Shown: one piece after another, positions 53,153-61,818 of the stretch
How the letters are laid out: each line of letters starts with the position of its first letter
Position numbering within the stretch: position 1 is the stretch's first letter
NCBI GenBank assembly: GCA_022071975.1
Contig: JAJVIO010000029.1
Location: 1-61,818 of the forward strand
Reading direction: 5' to 3'
Source of the DNA: Planctomycetota bacterium
GTDB taxonomy: Bacteria > Planctomycetota > UBA8742 > UBA2392
DNA length: 61,818 nt
Made by a program: the position numbers and the translations under genes
The notes under the pieces: model-generated
Told to the model about the DNA's origin: nothing
The model's input: the letters and a program-made list of their open reading frames with translations, nothing else
The model's database searches: none

Positions 53153-54177
53153 CAGAGTGCCTGTCCCCAGCGCACCCGGTGGTAGATGCGCGTCGCCACG
53201 GCGTCGAGAATCATCAGCCCGCCGAAACTCACCGGCCAGAAATGCGGGAAGAGGTCGCCCCACGCCAGCCACAGCACCAGCGTGGCAAAGCCCGCGGCGT
53301 TGGCAAGCACCGCGCTCAGAAACAGCGGTCGCGCGAACTTGAAGCCCAGCAGCGCACCGATCACCAGCCCGATGCCCAGGCCGAAAATCGAATACAGCTC
53401 ATGGCTCGTCGCCAGGTACACGCCGCCGCCGAAGGCCGCGCCGCCCAGCACCATGCCCGCGAATGCCACATTCACCAGCATGTTCGCCAGCAGCAGCCGC
53501 GGCGCCAGCCAGGCGCCAATCAACGCGCCTGCACCCGTCGCGCTCCACATGATCCAGGGCTCGACGCCAAGGAAGAAGGTCACGCCCCACGCGATGCTGC
53601 CCAGCAACGCGGCCGCCAGCACGCGCACGAACACCGCCATCAGGATCAGCCCCAGCCCGCCGACCAGCAGCGCCACCAGCGTGGCGAAGCGCCGGTAGTT
53701 TTCATACTGGTCGCCCGCCAGGCGCCGGATTTCGGCGCGCAGGCTTTCCATGGTGAGCGGGATGGAAGGTTCGTCTTCGGCCTGTTCTTCTTCGCCGTTC
53801 ACCAGTTTTTCGGCGCGTTTACGGCGGTCCTGCAGTTCCTTGATGCGCTGCTGGATCTTTTCGCGCTCGGAGATCAGCTCGTCGGCCTTCTCAGCCTGGC
53901 TTACTTCTTCTTCCTTCAGCAGCCCCGCTTCGCGCGCGGCCTGGATCAGGTGCTTGCGCTCGACGCGCTGGGCGAGCTCCGACACGCCGATGCACAGCAG
54001 CAGCGTCAGCAGCACCCACTTCATCGGCAGGTCGGTGAGCTTGGCGGCGGCCGGCAGCTCTTCGCGCTCGAGATCGACGCGCTGGTCCATTTCGATCTCG
54101 GTGATGCTCTTGGCCTCGACGTCGTCGAACGGGTCGGTGCGCGGAGGCTCGGGCTTTTTTCCGGAAGCCTTGGCCAT
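53152..54177 (-). CDS. Multi-helix membrane protein with charged coiled coil
   Basis: This is a 341-residue protein. A first hydrophobic segment lies at ~52-68 (MKWVLLTLLLCIGVSELA). A charged coiled coil spans ~75-150 (SEREKIQQRIKELQDRRKRA). Seven or so membrane helices lie between ~165 and 330, with Gly/Ala-rich patterns (GLGIGLVIGALLGFKFARPL). No transporter or enzyme motif is recognised. It lies after the PrkA-type kinase gene, separated by the AT-rich palindrome at 54211, and is coupled to the ImpE-like gene downstream. Confidence 0.65.
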   Translation of the reverse strand: MAKASGKKPEPPRTDPFDDVEAKSITEIEMDQRVDLEREELPAAAKLTDLPMKWVLLTLLLCIGVSELAQRVERKHLIQAAREAGLLKEEEVSQAEKADELISEREKIQQRIKELQDRRKRAEKLVNGEEEQAEDEPSIPLTMESLRAEIRRLAGDQYENYRRFATLVALLVGGLGLILMAVFVRVLAAALLGSIAWGVTFFLGVEPWIMWSATGAGALIGAWLAPRLLLANMLVNVAFAGMVLGGAAFGGGVYLATSHELYSIFGLGIGLVIGALLGFKFARPLFLSAVLANAAGFATLVLWLAWGDLFPHFWPVSFGGLMILDAVATRIYHRVRWGQAL

Positions 54178-54210
54178 CAGCGCACCTCAATCACGCTGCG
54201 GGAGGGTGGG

Positions 54211-54311
54211 GAACAGCAAATTACCGATAACCAATTACCAATTACCAATTCACACCCATGCAACCTGCCGGAATTGGTAATTGGTAATTGGTAATTGTTC
54301 ATTTGCTGTTC
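54211..54311. repeat. 101-bp inverted repeat built of AATTACC heptamers
   Basis: The left arm 54211-54251 begins GAACAGCAAATTACC and ends CCAATTACCAATTC. The right arm 54271-54311 is its inverse, with ~6 mismatches out of 41. The spacer is 19 bases. Each arm holds three to four tandem AATTACC units. It is AT-rich in GC-rich DNA and lies in the gap between two minus-strand genes, so it would form a very long transcript hairpin. Confidence 0.88.
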
Positions 54312-54342
54312 GAAAGACTTCCGGCCCGCGTCCGGCGTGAAC

Positions 54343-56613
54343 TCAGCCGAGCCTCTTTTCAATGAAGTAGAGAATGATCGGCTTTGCACACTCGTAGCAA
54401 TACCCGTAGGTGCGGTCCATGTTTTCTATCAGCGAAAGGGTCGCGCTGCGCTCTGTGTCGCCCTCCGCCTTCAGGTGCTTCTCAAGTTCCGCGCGCGACT
54501 TGCACTTCTCCAGGTTTCGTTTGATCGCACTCCAGTTCACCTGGTCGCGCATTTCGCGGTACAGGCTGCGGTGCAGCTCTTTGAACAGGTCGGCGTAGGT
54601 GCTCTGCAGGTCGATGCCCGCGGGCTCCATGCCCGCCTTCAGCTTCTGGGTGCCGGTGGTGAGCGCGTTGGTCAGCCTGCTCACCATGCGGAAGCGGAAG
54701 AAGTCGCGCTCGGAATCCTCCACGTTCATCAGCGCTTCCACCTTGCGCATCATGGCCTGGTCCGGCTCCATGTCCGCGCCGGTCACGGGGCTCTTCAGCT
54801 TTTCCTTGCGGTTGTACGCCGTCACATGCTGCAGGTAGGTACGGATGCGCTTCTCAATGTCGCCGGCATCCACATTCACGATGCTGTTTTCGATCTCGCT
54901 CGCGATGATCTCATCGTAGCGCTGGCGCAGCACGGCCGTGAAGGCGCGGAAATCGTGGTAGCCGTCGTCGCGCTGGCGCGCCAGGAAGTCGTAGTTGACG
55001 GGCCCCTGGTCCACCACGCGGTCAAGCAGCACGAACACCGAGAACGGGGTGATGCACTCGGCGCTGTCGTCTTCGCAGATATCGGCGAACACGTTCTGCA
55101 GGATGCGGGTGGGGATGCCGTCCATGCCCTCGCTGATGAACTCGTTGCGCAGCCGCTTGCGCACTTCGCGGCTGAGGGTCTGGCGTTCGCGGTTGCTCAG
55201 GATCGGCGGGTACTCGCCCGCGAACAGCAGCGCCTTGGCCAGCGGGTTCAGCTTGGCAAGCACCTGGCGGGCTTCCTCGGGGATGTCGCTGGCGTTGGGC
55301 AGATCTGACTTTTCCAGGCGCGACATCACCGCCCACAGCGCCGCCAGTTCCGTGGCGTGGGGCGCGATGCGGTGGTAACGCTTGGCCTGGCGCAGCCCGC
55401 GGTTGTAGATCTTTTCTTCATCGACGTAGTTCAACAGATACGGCACGTCGATCTTGCGCATGCGCGAGCGCAGGGCCTTGGACATCGGGTCGCTGCGCAG
55501 GGCCTGGTATTCCGCCAGGTTGGTGGTGCCCAGGATCATCACGTCGATGTCGCAGCCCACCTCGCCGAAGTCCATCTTGTGCTCTTCCACGGCGCTCAGC
55601 AGGTGCTGCAGGTAGTTGCTGGGTTTCTTGAAGATGTCGCTGTAGTGCACCAGCCCGCGGTTGCCGCGCACGTACTTGCCGAAATAGCGCACCAGGCTGA
55701 CGCTGCTGAGCAGGTTGGCGATGTACTTGAAGTTTTCGTCCATCGTGACCGGCGAGCTGGCGGTCTCGACGTTGCCCTCGGGCGGGATCTTGGCGATGCC
55801 GATGCCGCCCGATTCGCTGAACACGATTCGCTGCACCAGCACGTGATCCATCACCCTCAGCCAGTCGCCCTTGTAGCGCCGCAGCAGGAACGAGTAGATC
55901 TGTTTGCTGTTGAACTCGAGGTCGCCCTCCAGGATCTTGTGCGGGATCGGGTACTTGCTGTCGAGCCCGTTCTGCTTCCACAGCTTCTCCAGCAACTCGC
56001 GCCGCGCGTTGCGCGGGATCAGCAGCAGCGGGTGCTCGTGCATCTGGCTGGGCAGCACCGCTACCGGGTTGTGCACTCCCGCCACGTCCGGCTTGGCGCT
56101 GCCGAAGCCCAGGCTGCCGCCTTCCTCGGCGTGGAAGTCTTTGCCGAAGCGCCACGCGAAGCTGTACACAGCGCCGTCCTGCTGGGTCGTGTAGGCCTCA
56201 AGCCCTCGACCGATCAGGTCGATGATGCTGGTCTTGGCCGTGCCGACCGGGCCGTGCAGCACGAAGATGCGCTCCTTGCCCTCTTCGCGGGCGCCGGCGC
56301 GGATGTACTTCACGAGCCGGCTGATGGTTCGCTCAAGCCCGTAAATGGCGTTCTTGCCGTTGTTGAAGGGGTCGTCAAACAACTTGTGGCGTCGCACCTG
56401 CTCGCCGCTGTCTTCGAATGTCTCCGAGCCGAAGTGCTGGATCATGTCGAAGGTGAGCTGGTAGGTGGTGCGCGTGTGTTTGTATGGGTCGGCGCAGACC
56501 TGGTTCAGGTAGTCGAGGTAGGACCCCTCCCAGGCGATCTGCTCGAACTGGCTGCGGTTGCGCTCGGCGATGAAATCGCTGATCAGGGCTTCGTTGATGC
56601 TGGGCCGTTCCAT
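54343..56613 (-). CDS. PrkA-type serine protein kinase / AAA protein, enlarged
   Basis: This 756-residue protein is longer than the ~640 usual for PrkA. Features are EQIAWEGSYLDYLNQVCADP at the start, Walker A GPVGTAKTS (121-129) and the AAA-type PrkA domain (FSESGGIGIAKIPPEG; HYSDIFKKPSNYLQHLLSAV; LGTTNLAEYQAL). A C-terminal kinase-like helical domain ends in YCYECAKPIILYFIEKRLG. In other bacteria PrkA acts with YeaH/YcgB (SpoVR) in nutrient stress; neither partner is in the window. It heads the minus-strand genes 53152 and 52085. Confidence 0.85.
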   Translation of the reverse strand: MERPSINEALISDFIAERNRSQFEQIAWEGSYLDYLNQVCADPYKHTRTTYQLTFDMIQHFGSETFEDSGEQVRRHKLFDDPFNNGKNAIYGLERTISRLVKYIRAGAREEGKERIFVLHGPVGTAKTSIIDLIGRGLEAYTTQQDGAVYSFAWRFGKDFHAEEGGSLGFGSAKPDVAGVHNPVAVLPSQMHEHPLLLIPRNARRELLEKLWKQNGLDSKYPIPHKILEGDLEFNSKQIYSFLLRRYKGDWLRVMDHVLVQRIVFSESGGIGIAKIPPEGNVETASSPVTMDENFKYIANLLSSVSLVRYFGKYVRGNRGLVHYSDIFKKPSNYLQHLLSAVEEHKMDFGEVGCDIDVMILGTTNLAEYQALRSDPMSKALRSRMRKIDVPYLLNYVDEEKIYNRGLRQAKRYHRIAPHATELAALWAVMSRLEKSDLPNASDIPEEARQVLAKLNPLAKALLFAGEYPPILSNRERQTLSREVRKRLRNEFISEGMDGIPTRILQNVFADICEDDSAECITPFSVFVLLDRVVDQGPVNYDFLARQRDDGYHDFRAFTAVLRQRYDEIIASEIENSIVNVDAGDIEKRIRTYLQHVTAYNRKEKLKSPVTGADMEPDQAMMRKVEALMNVEDSERDFFRFRMVSRLTNALTTGTQKLKAGMEPAGIDLQSTYADLFKELHRSLYREMRDQVNWSAIKRNLEKCKSRAELEKHLKAEGDTERSATLSLIENMDRTYGYCYECAKPIILYFIEKRLG

Positions 56614-56723
56614 GGTTCTCCAGACTGGCGCCTGCCCCTACATGATCGGAGCTAGCGCGCCCCGCGTCAAACCCGGGCATGCCCGGGCTCCGGCTGACTA
56701 TTCTAACGCGGCCCGGCCACCGT

Positions 56724-59498
56724 TCATTGCGGCTTCTTGGGCTCGTCCGGCGGCGGATCAGCCTGTTCCGGCCGTTGTTCCAGCTGTTCCTTGGCGATCT
56801 GCTGTGTGGCGAGGTGTTTCGCCAGTTTCTCCGCGTCGGAAACGTGCGGCTGTTCCGCTTCAACTTTCGGCGCGTCGGCCGCGGGTTCCGGCTCGGGATT
56901 GTCTTCGGCCTTTTCCTTGGCCAGCTCCACTTCGCGCTTGGCGATGGTCTCCGCGCGGTCGCGCTCCTCGACCGACATGGCGGCCAGCGCGGCCTCTTCC
57001 TCGGTCATCTCGCCGCGCATCTTGCGCACGTAGCGCAGGATCTGCAGGCGCTTGCGTCGCTGCTCCGTGGCCAAGGTCTTGTCGTCCTTGTCGGCATTCT
57101 GCTTGTAGCTCAGCACGGTCTGCGGCCAGGGGATCTCGATGCCCAGCTCATCGAACTTGAGTTTGCAGCGGCGCAGGTACTCGCGCGAGGCGCCCCACTG
57201 CTCACCGGCGCGGGTTTTCAGCAGCATGCGGATGGTGACGGCGCTGTCTCCAAGCTCAACCACGCCCATCAGGATGGCATCCAGCAGCTTCTTGCCCCAG
57301 GCTTCGTCCTCGCGCATTTCCTTGGCGACGCCCTCCATCACGGCGCTGACGTCGTCGGTGTTTTCTTCGTAGGCCACGCCGACGTCCACGATCGCGCGCG
57401 ACCACAGCTTGGTCTGGTTGGTGGTGACGGAGATTTCGCCATTGGGAATCGTGTGCACATCGCCGTTCAGGCTGCGGATCACCGTGGTGCGCAGATTCAG
57501 GTTCTCCACCGTGCCGGTCTTGCCGTTTACCTCGATCACGTCGCCGATGCTGAACTGGCCTTCCAGCAGGATGAAGAAGCCGGCGAAGAAGTCTTTCACC
57601 AGCGTCTGCGCGCCGAAGCCCACGGCCAGCGAGACGCCGCCCGCAGCCACCAGCAGCGGGCCGTAATCGACGTCGAACTGCGCGATCGCGAACATGATGG
57701 CGGTGATGTACACCACGACCCGCGCGGTGGTCATGAACACGGTCATGAGTGTGCGGGCGCGCTGCTGTTCGTCGGCGCTGAACTCGGATTTTTTGTCGGC
57801 GCGCGACACGATGCGCTCGATCAGCGGCTCGCCGATCTTGCGGATCAGGTACAGGATCAGCCACGCCACCAGCAGCACCGCGGCGACCTTTGCCGCGCGG
57901 ATGCCGACGGTTTTACCGATTTCTTCGTAGTACATGGACCGGGTCTGCGGCAGCAGCTCGGACGCGATCTCAACCACCCTCGCCTCGATGCGTTCCATGC
58001 GCCGGTCAACGATATCCAGTTGCGTCTGCACCTGGCGCGTGTCGCGCTTGGCGCTGCTCAGCCGCTCCTGCTCGGCCTCCAGCCTTTCGCGCAACGTGAA
58101 CAGCAGTGCCACCGGCCGTCGCTTGTAGGTTGGCACCTTTACCTTTGGCGCCGCGGGTTGCGGAGCCGCCTCCGGGTCCGGTTTCGCAAACTGAGCCTCG
58201 ATGGCATCGATGGTGGCGCGTGTTTCATCGACAAGCGAAACAACCTCGGATTCCACCACCTGCTTGCCCGTGATCAGCTTCAGAAGCTCTTCGCGTTCCT
58301 TGACCAGGCGGTCTAGCTCAAGCGCCTTGTCCTTCTGCTCCTGCTTGAAGTCGTCGATCTGGCGCCCAAGCTTCTGGTACTCTTCCAGCTCAGACTCCGG
58401 CTGCGCCTCGGCCTCGGGCTCGGCAGCGGGCCTGGCGCCGGTCTCGGCCAGCACGTTTTTCAGGCGCTCGGCGTCCTGTTCCAGTCTTTCCTTGTAGTCT
58501 TCACGGACGTCGATCTCCTGCTGGAGGCGCTTCAGCACGCCCTCAAACTCGCGCAGGCGCAGCGTTCGCGCCAGGCGGTTGCGGGAAACACGGCCGTCGT
58601 AGAGCGCTTCGATGGCGCCGCGCGTGTCCTGGCTGCCGCGCGGGTCGTCCAGCGTTGTCGGCGGCACGGCCGGCTCGGGCAGACCAAGCTTCTCCGCCGG
58701 CGTGCCCTCGAACTCGCGCCAGAGCGGCAGCGCGTCCTCAATGGCCTGCAGACCCTCATGGGCGCGCGTTTCGTAAGCCTGGTAGGCGCCGTACAGCTCC
58801 GTCACCATGTGGTCGTAGGCTTCAATGGAAAGCTGGAAACGCTCGTTGGCCCAGCGCAACTCGTACTCGAGCTTCTCGATGTCCGACAGCTTCTCGTAGA
58901 TGCGGCTCTTGCCGAATTCGAACTCGCGGGCGGCATCCGCCAGCTGGTTGGCGCGCAGCTGCTCTTCTTCCGCGAGGCGGATCGCGCGGGCGTGTTCACC
59001 TTCCGGCACGGCCTCGGTGGTGTCGGTCTTTTCCTGGCCCGGCGTAAGCTCTTTGCGCACCTGCAGCGCCAGCGCGGCCAGCGCGTCATAGCGCTGCCGG
59101 GCGTCAAGCTGCGCACGGGTGGGACCGGCCTTGGCGGCGTCCAGCGCTTCCTGCAGCGGCGCTTGCGCGGACTCGATCGCCTTCACCGCTTCTTCGGCCA
59201 GCTTCAAGGCCGCGTCGCGGGCCTGCTTTTCCTCAGGTGTGAGCTCGGGCTGTTCTGCGGCGGCCTGCTTGTCGGCCAGGTCTTTGCGCGCGGCTTCCAG
59301 TTGCCTGTTGACGTTGTCGATATGCGCCTGGATCGCCTCGGCGTCCTCCTTCACGAAGGGCGCCTCCGGCATGGGCGGGAGGGGCTTGGGTTGCTCGCTC
59401 GTACCGTCTTCGACGGGCTTTGCTTCTTGTGCTGCCGTGAAGATCACGGGCAGTGCCAGCAACGTAAGGACTGCTACGGTCCAGCAGACTGGGCGCAT
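56724..59498 (-). CDS. MscS-family mechanosensitive channel with long periplasmic coiled coil (MscK-like)
   Basis: This is a 924-residue protein. The signal peptide (MRPVCWTVAVLTLLALPVIF) is followed by ~500 residues of charged Ala/Glu-rich helices and coiled coil, probably periplasmic. Several membrane helices follow (~545-620), then the MscS pore helix and beta domain: GVSLAVGFGAQTLVKDFFAG, then FILLEGQFSIGDVIEV and LRTTVIRSLNGDVHTIPNGE. The C-terminal ~150 residues are Glu/Pro-rich. It should release solutes on osmotic downshift. The long coiled-coil part sets it apart from plain MscS. Its start is 20 bases before the ptsI stop. Confidence 0.88.
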   Translation of the reverse strand: MRPVCWTVAVLTLLALPVIFTAAQEAKPVEDGTSEQPKPLPPMPEAPFVKEDAEAIQAHIDNVNRQLEAARKDLADKQAAAEQPELTPEEKQARDAALKLAEEAVKAIESAQAPLQEALDAAKAGPTRAQLDARQRYDALAALALQVRKELTPGQEKTDTTEAVPEGEHARAIRLAEEEQLRANQLADAAREFEFGKSRIYEKLSDIEKLEYELRWANERFQLSIEAYDHMVTELYGAYQAYETRAHEGLQAIEDALPLWREFEGTPAEKLGLPEPAVPPTTLDDPRGSQDTRGAIEALYDGRVSRNRLARTLRLREFEGVLKRLQQEIDVREDYKERLEQDAERLKNVLAETGARPAAEPEAEAQPESELEEYQKLGRQIDDFKQEQKDKALELDRLVKEREELLKLITGKQVVESEVVSLVDETRATIDAIEAQFAKPDPEAAPQPAAPKVKVPTYKRRPVALLFTLRERLEAEQERLSSAKRDTRQVQTQLDIVDRRMERIEARVVEIASELLPQTRSMYYEEIGKTVGIRAAKVAAVLLVAWLILYLIRKIGEPLIERIVSRADKKSEFSADEQQRARTLMTVFMTTARVVVYITAIMFAIAQFDVDYGPLLVAAGGVSLAVGFGAQTLVKDFFAGFFILLEGQFSIGDVIEVNGKTGTVENLNLRTTVIRSLNGDVHTIPNGEISVTTNQTKLWSRAIVDVGVAYEENTDDVSAVMEGVAKEMREDEAWGKKLLDAILMGVVELGDSAVTIRMLLKTRAGEQWGASREYLRRCKLKFDELGIEIPWPQTVLSYKQNADKDDKTLATEQRRKRLQILRYVRKMRGEMTEEEAALAAMSVEERDRAETIAKREVELAKEKAEDNPEPEPAADAPKVEAEQPHVSDAEKLAKHLATQQIAKEQLEQRPEQADPPPDEPKKPQ

Positions 59499-59518
59499 TG
59501 CTCGGTTTTCCTTCCCGC

Positions 59519-61270
59519 CTACTCGCCGAATTCTTCGCTGGGCAGCAGGCGTTCCACTTCGGCCTCCAGGAGATCATTGATTTCGTCCGCGGCGCTCAGC
59601 GCCATGGCCTTGTCCGCCAGCTTCACCGACTCGTCCACCGTCACGCGGCTCAGCAGCGTGCGCAGCTCGGGCAGGCTGGTCGGTCCCACGCTGAAGTCAC
59701 GCAGCCCGAAACCCAGCAGCAGCACCGCATAGCGCGCTTCGCCCGCCATTTCGCCGCATACGCTGACCGGCTTGTTGTGCTTCACCGCCGTGTCGATCAC
59801 CAGCTTCACCAGGCGCAGCACGGCCGGATTGGTGTGTTTGAACAGGTTGGCGACGTACTGGTTGTTGCGGTCCACGGCCAGTGTGTACTGCACCAGGTCA
59901 TTGGTGCCGATGCTGAAGAAGTCAGCGTCCTGCATGAAGCTGTCAATGGTGAGCGCAGCTGACGGCACCTCGACCATCATCCCCAGCGGCACGTCGGCGC
60001 GGTACGCCACGCCTTCGCGAGTGAGGTCGGCCTTGACGTTGTCGTAAATCGCGCGCGCCTGGCGGAACTCCTCGATCGAGCCCACCATCGGCAGCATGAT
60101 CCGCACGTTGCCGAATGCCGAAACCCGCAGTGCCGCCCGCAACTGCGTGATCAGCAGGTGCGGCTGGCGCAGACTGAGGCGGATGCTGCGGCAGCCCAGG
60201 AACGGGTTTTCTTCGCGCTCAAGCCCCACTTCGGTCGCGAACTTGTCCGCGCCGAAGTCCATGGTGCGCAGGGTCAGCAGCCGGCCGTCGAGCATGCCCA
60301 GCGCGCGCTTGTAGACCTCGAAGTGCTGGTCTTCCGTGGGATGCGCGCCGAACTTGCTGTAGATGAACTCGGTGCGGAACAGGCCCACGCCGTCGCCGCC
60401 CAGCTTGATGGCCTGCTCGATTTCGTCGTCCCACTCGATGTTCGCGTACAGGTTGACGGCCGTGCCGTCGCGCGTCGTGCGCTCGGCCTTGGCGGCCGCC
60501 TCGAACATGCGCTTTTCGCGGTCAATGTAGCCTTTGCCGCGCGCTTCGTACTTCGAGTGCGTAGCTTCGTCGGGATTCACGATCACGCGGCCCGACTTGC
60601 CGTCCACGATCACCACGTCGCCGCCGCTGATGTCGCTGGTGATCGTGCCCAGGCCGACCACGGCCGGGATGCCCAGGGCGTTGGCCAGGATGGCGGTGTG
60701 GCTGGTAGCGCCGCCGACGTCGGTGATGAAGCCGGCGACCATTTTCTTGTCGAGCGTTGCTGTCTGGCTGGGCGTGAGGTCGTGGGCGACGACAACGACC
60801 TTGCGGTCGAGCTTGGTCAGGTCGTGGGCGCGCTGGCCGAGCAGGTTGCGCAGCAGGCGCTTCTGGATGTCGTAGAAATCGTTGACGCGCTGCAGGAAGT
60901 AGGCGTCGTTGATTTCCTTGATCGGCTTGATGATCTTCTTGAACACGCGGCTGACCGCGTACTCGGGCGTGTAGCGCTTGCCGCGGATTTTCTCGGGGAT
61001 CTCGCGGGTGATCAGCGGGTCCTCCAGCATCCGCAAGTGCGCGTCGAAGATCAGCCCCACCTCGTCTTTGGCGACGGAATGCACGCTGTCGCGGATTTCC
61101 GCGATTTCCTCGATGGCCTTGGTGCGCGCAAGCTCAAAGCGCTTGAGCTCGGTGTCTACCTCATCCTTGCGGATAAAGCGGCGCGGAATCCGGAACGATT
61201 CCGAATCCAGCACCAACGCCGGCGCGATGGCGACGCCCGGCGACACCGGGATGCCGTTCTTGATTTCCAT
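59519..61270 (-). CDS. ptsI: Phosphoenolpyruvate-protein phosphotransferase (enzyme I)
   Basis: This 583-residue protein matches enzyme I over its full length. It takes phosphate from PEP and passes it to HPr. The active His lies at ~190 in GGATSHTAILANALGIPAVV. The PEP-binding barrel has LFRTEFIY, LRTMDFGADK, NPFLGCRSIR and IGTNDLVQYTLAVDRN. The C-terminal VSVCGEMAGE holds the catalytic Cys. ATG 61270 follows the usual start MEIKNGIPVSPGVA. HPr and sugar permeases are not in view, so it may serve regulation (PTS-Ntr-like). The PII-like protein ~8 kb away is a loose hint only. Confidence 0.94.
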   Translation of the reverse strand: MEIKNGIPVSPGVAIAPALVLDSESFRIPRRFIRKDEVDTELKRFELARTKAIEEIAEIRDSVHSVAKDEVGLIFDAHLRMLEDPLITREIPEKIRGKRYTPEYAVSRVFKKIIKPIKEINDAYFLQRVNDFYDIQKRLLRNLLGQRAHDLTKLDRKVVVVAHDLTPSQTATLDKKMVAGFITDVGGATSHTAILANALGIPAVVGLGTITSDISGGDVVIVDGKSGRVIVNPDEATHSKYEARGKGYIDREKRMFEAAAKAERTTRDGTAVNLYANIEWDDEIEQAIKLGGDGVGLFRTEFIYSKFGAHPTEDQHFEVYKRALGMLDGRLLTLRTMDFGADKFATEVGLEREENPFLGCRSIRLSLRQPHLLITQLRAALRVSAFGNVRIMLPMVGSIEEFRQARAIYDNVKADLTREGVAYRADVPLGMMVEVPSAALTIDSFMQDADFFSIGTNDLVQYTLAVDRNNQYVANLFKHTNPAVLRLVKLVIDTAVKHNKPVSVCGEMAGEARYAVLLLGFGLRDFSVGPTSLPELRTLLSRVTVDESVKLADKAMALSAADEINDLLEAEVERLLPSEEFGE

Positions 61271-61388
61271 CCGTTCTCCCGCGAGCCAACGGGGAAGAGT
61301 GCGCGAAGGCGACCATCTCTTCCGGCCCGGCGAAACTGGCGGTTTTTATAGCAAGCGGCGCGACGCGAGTCTGCCCCCGTGCCGATTT

Positions 61389-61817
61389 TCAGGGCAGGTA
61401 GCCCGTGAAGTCTTCAACCATCGCGCGCGCGATGCAGATAGGCCGGTCGTCACGTCTGCCCCCGGCGTCGTTGTACGCCGCCTGCATGGCCTGCTGGGCG
61501 CGGTACAGGGCGGTTTGGTTCTCCACCAGCCCCGGGTCCTCAATCGCCTCGCCGTCGGCAAAGTTCAGCTCACAGGCCAGCACGCGATCCGGCCGGTCGG
61601 GGTTAAAAATCGGCACGCCGAACTTGCGGCACATGATCGGCCGCGCCTCGTACATGCCGCAGGCGCCGGCTTCGGTGAGTGCGGGGCAGGGAGTGCCCCG
61701 GCCGCGCGGCGCGTTGTCACCCCATTGCTCCGGGCCGTCGAACAGCTTCGCGCGCTCGGCCAGGTTGACGCGGGCCCGAGCCTGCAACGCCGCGCGTTCG
61801 GATTCGGGTAAAGCTTT
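61389..61817 (-). CDS. YkgJ-type cysteine-cluster protein, N-terminus cut by window edge
   Basis: The frame is open from the window edge (codons from 61817) to the stop near 61389; the TTG at 61787 is unlikely to be the start. The visible ~142 residues include PCPALTEAGACGMYEARPIM and CRKFGVP, which match the C-terminal part of YkgJ/zinc-or-iron-chelating proteins (CPxL..G.C..Y..RP..CR). A further Cys lies in DRPICIARAM. The N-terminal Cys of the cluster would lie outside. Function in the family is poorly known. Confidence 0.75.
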   Translation of the reverse strand, partial: KALPESERAALQARARVNLAERAKLFDGPEQWGDNAPRGRGTPCPALTEAGACGMYEARPIMCRKFGVPIFNPDRPDRVLACELNFADGEAIEDPGLVENQTALYRAQQAMQAAYNDAGGRRDDRPICIARAMVEDFTGYLP

Positions 61818-61818
61818 C

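Noticed and set aside
55357..56655. 432-residue frame on the plus strand
   Set aside because: It is antisense to the PrkA-type gene; no start signal or family motif.

Overview
The window is about 62 kb of GC-rich bacterial DNA with long, tightly packed genes. It looks like a chromosome of a Planctomycetota-type or similar bacterium. The reasons are ECF sigma factors paired with large membrane anti-sigma-like proteins, VWA proteins of the YfbK type, many big secreted beta-rich proteins, and spacers full of repeats. This placement is an inference from gene style; there is no rRNA in the window to settle it.

Region 1 (1-6896) is accessory DNA. It starts with the C-terminal end of a serine recombinase, followed by small DNA-binding and HGGxSTG proteins and an excisionase-like HTH protein. 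Then come an unrecognised 498-residue protein, an AlpA-like regulator, a primase-polymerase protein and a tyrosine integrase. The integrase reading frame ends inside tRNA-Cys, the presumed attachment site. tRNA-Glu follows.

Region 2 (7111-11834) has a TPR membrane protein, a zinc-ribbon protein, and a cobalamin riboswitch in front of a B12 import operon (btuF-like, btuD-like, btuC-like). The binding-protein gene is frameshifted. Region 3 (11835-12981) holds three copies of a nested palindromic repeat. Region 4 (12982-24356) is an envelope and secretion locus: a GspC-like PDZ protein, two secreted proteins with Cys/Arg-rich sorting tails, an ECF sigma factor with a FecR-like anti-sigma partner, a large secreted repeat protein and a Tyr/Pro/Gln-rich membrane protein.

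Region 5 (24474-33952) has an acyl-CoA synthetase, then an ECF sigma / membrane VWA / VWA lipoprotein operon separated by clusters of perfect small hairpins, then two lipoproteins. Region 6 (33999-42491) has a receiver-PilZ protein, valS, an RND transporter with a PDZ domain inserted, a small unknown protein and a SRPBCC protein. Region 7 (42510-50009) is an Rrf2 regulator in an operon with a two-part acyl-CoA dehydratase activase system, and a membrane PDZ protein lies between the two parts. Region 8 (50097-61818) has a coiled-coil membrane protein, a PII-like protein without the T-loop tyrosine, a toxin-antitoxin pair, an ImpE-like/TPR protein, a membrane protein, a large PrkA-type kinase, an MscS-type channel, ptsI and a partial YkgJ-like protein.

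The leads most worth following are the small-hairpin clusters whose stems differ but stay perfectly paired, the three nested palindromes, the long hairpins made of short tandem oligomers, the PDZ-in-RND fusion, the split activase operon with its embedded PDZ protein, and the sigma-VWA module.
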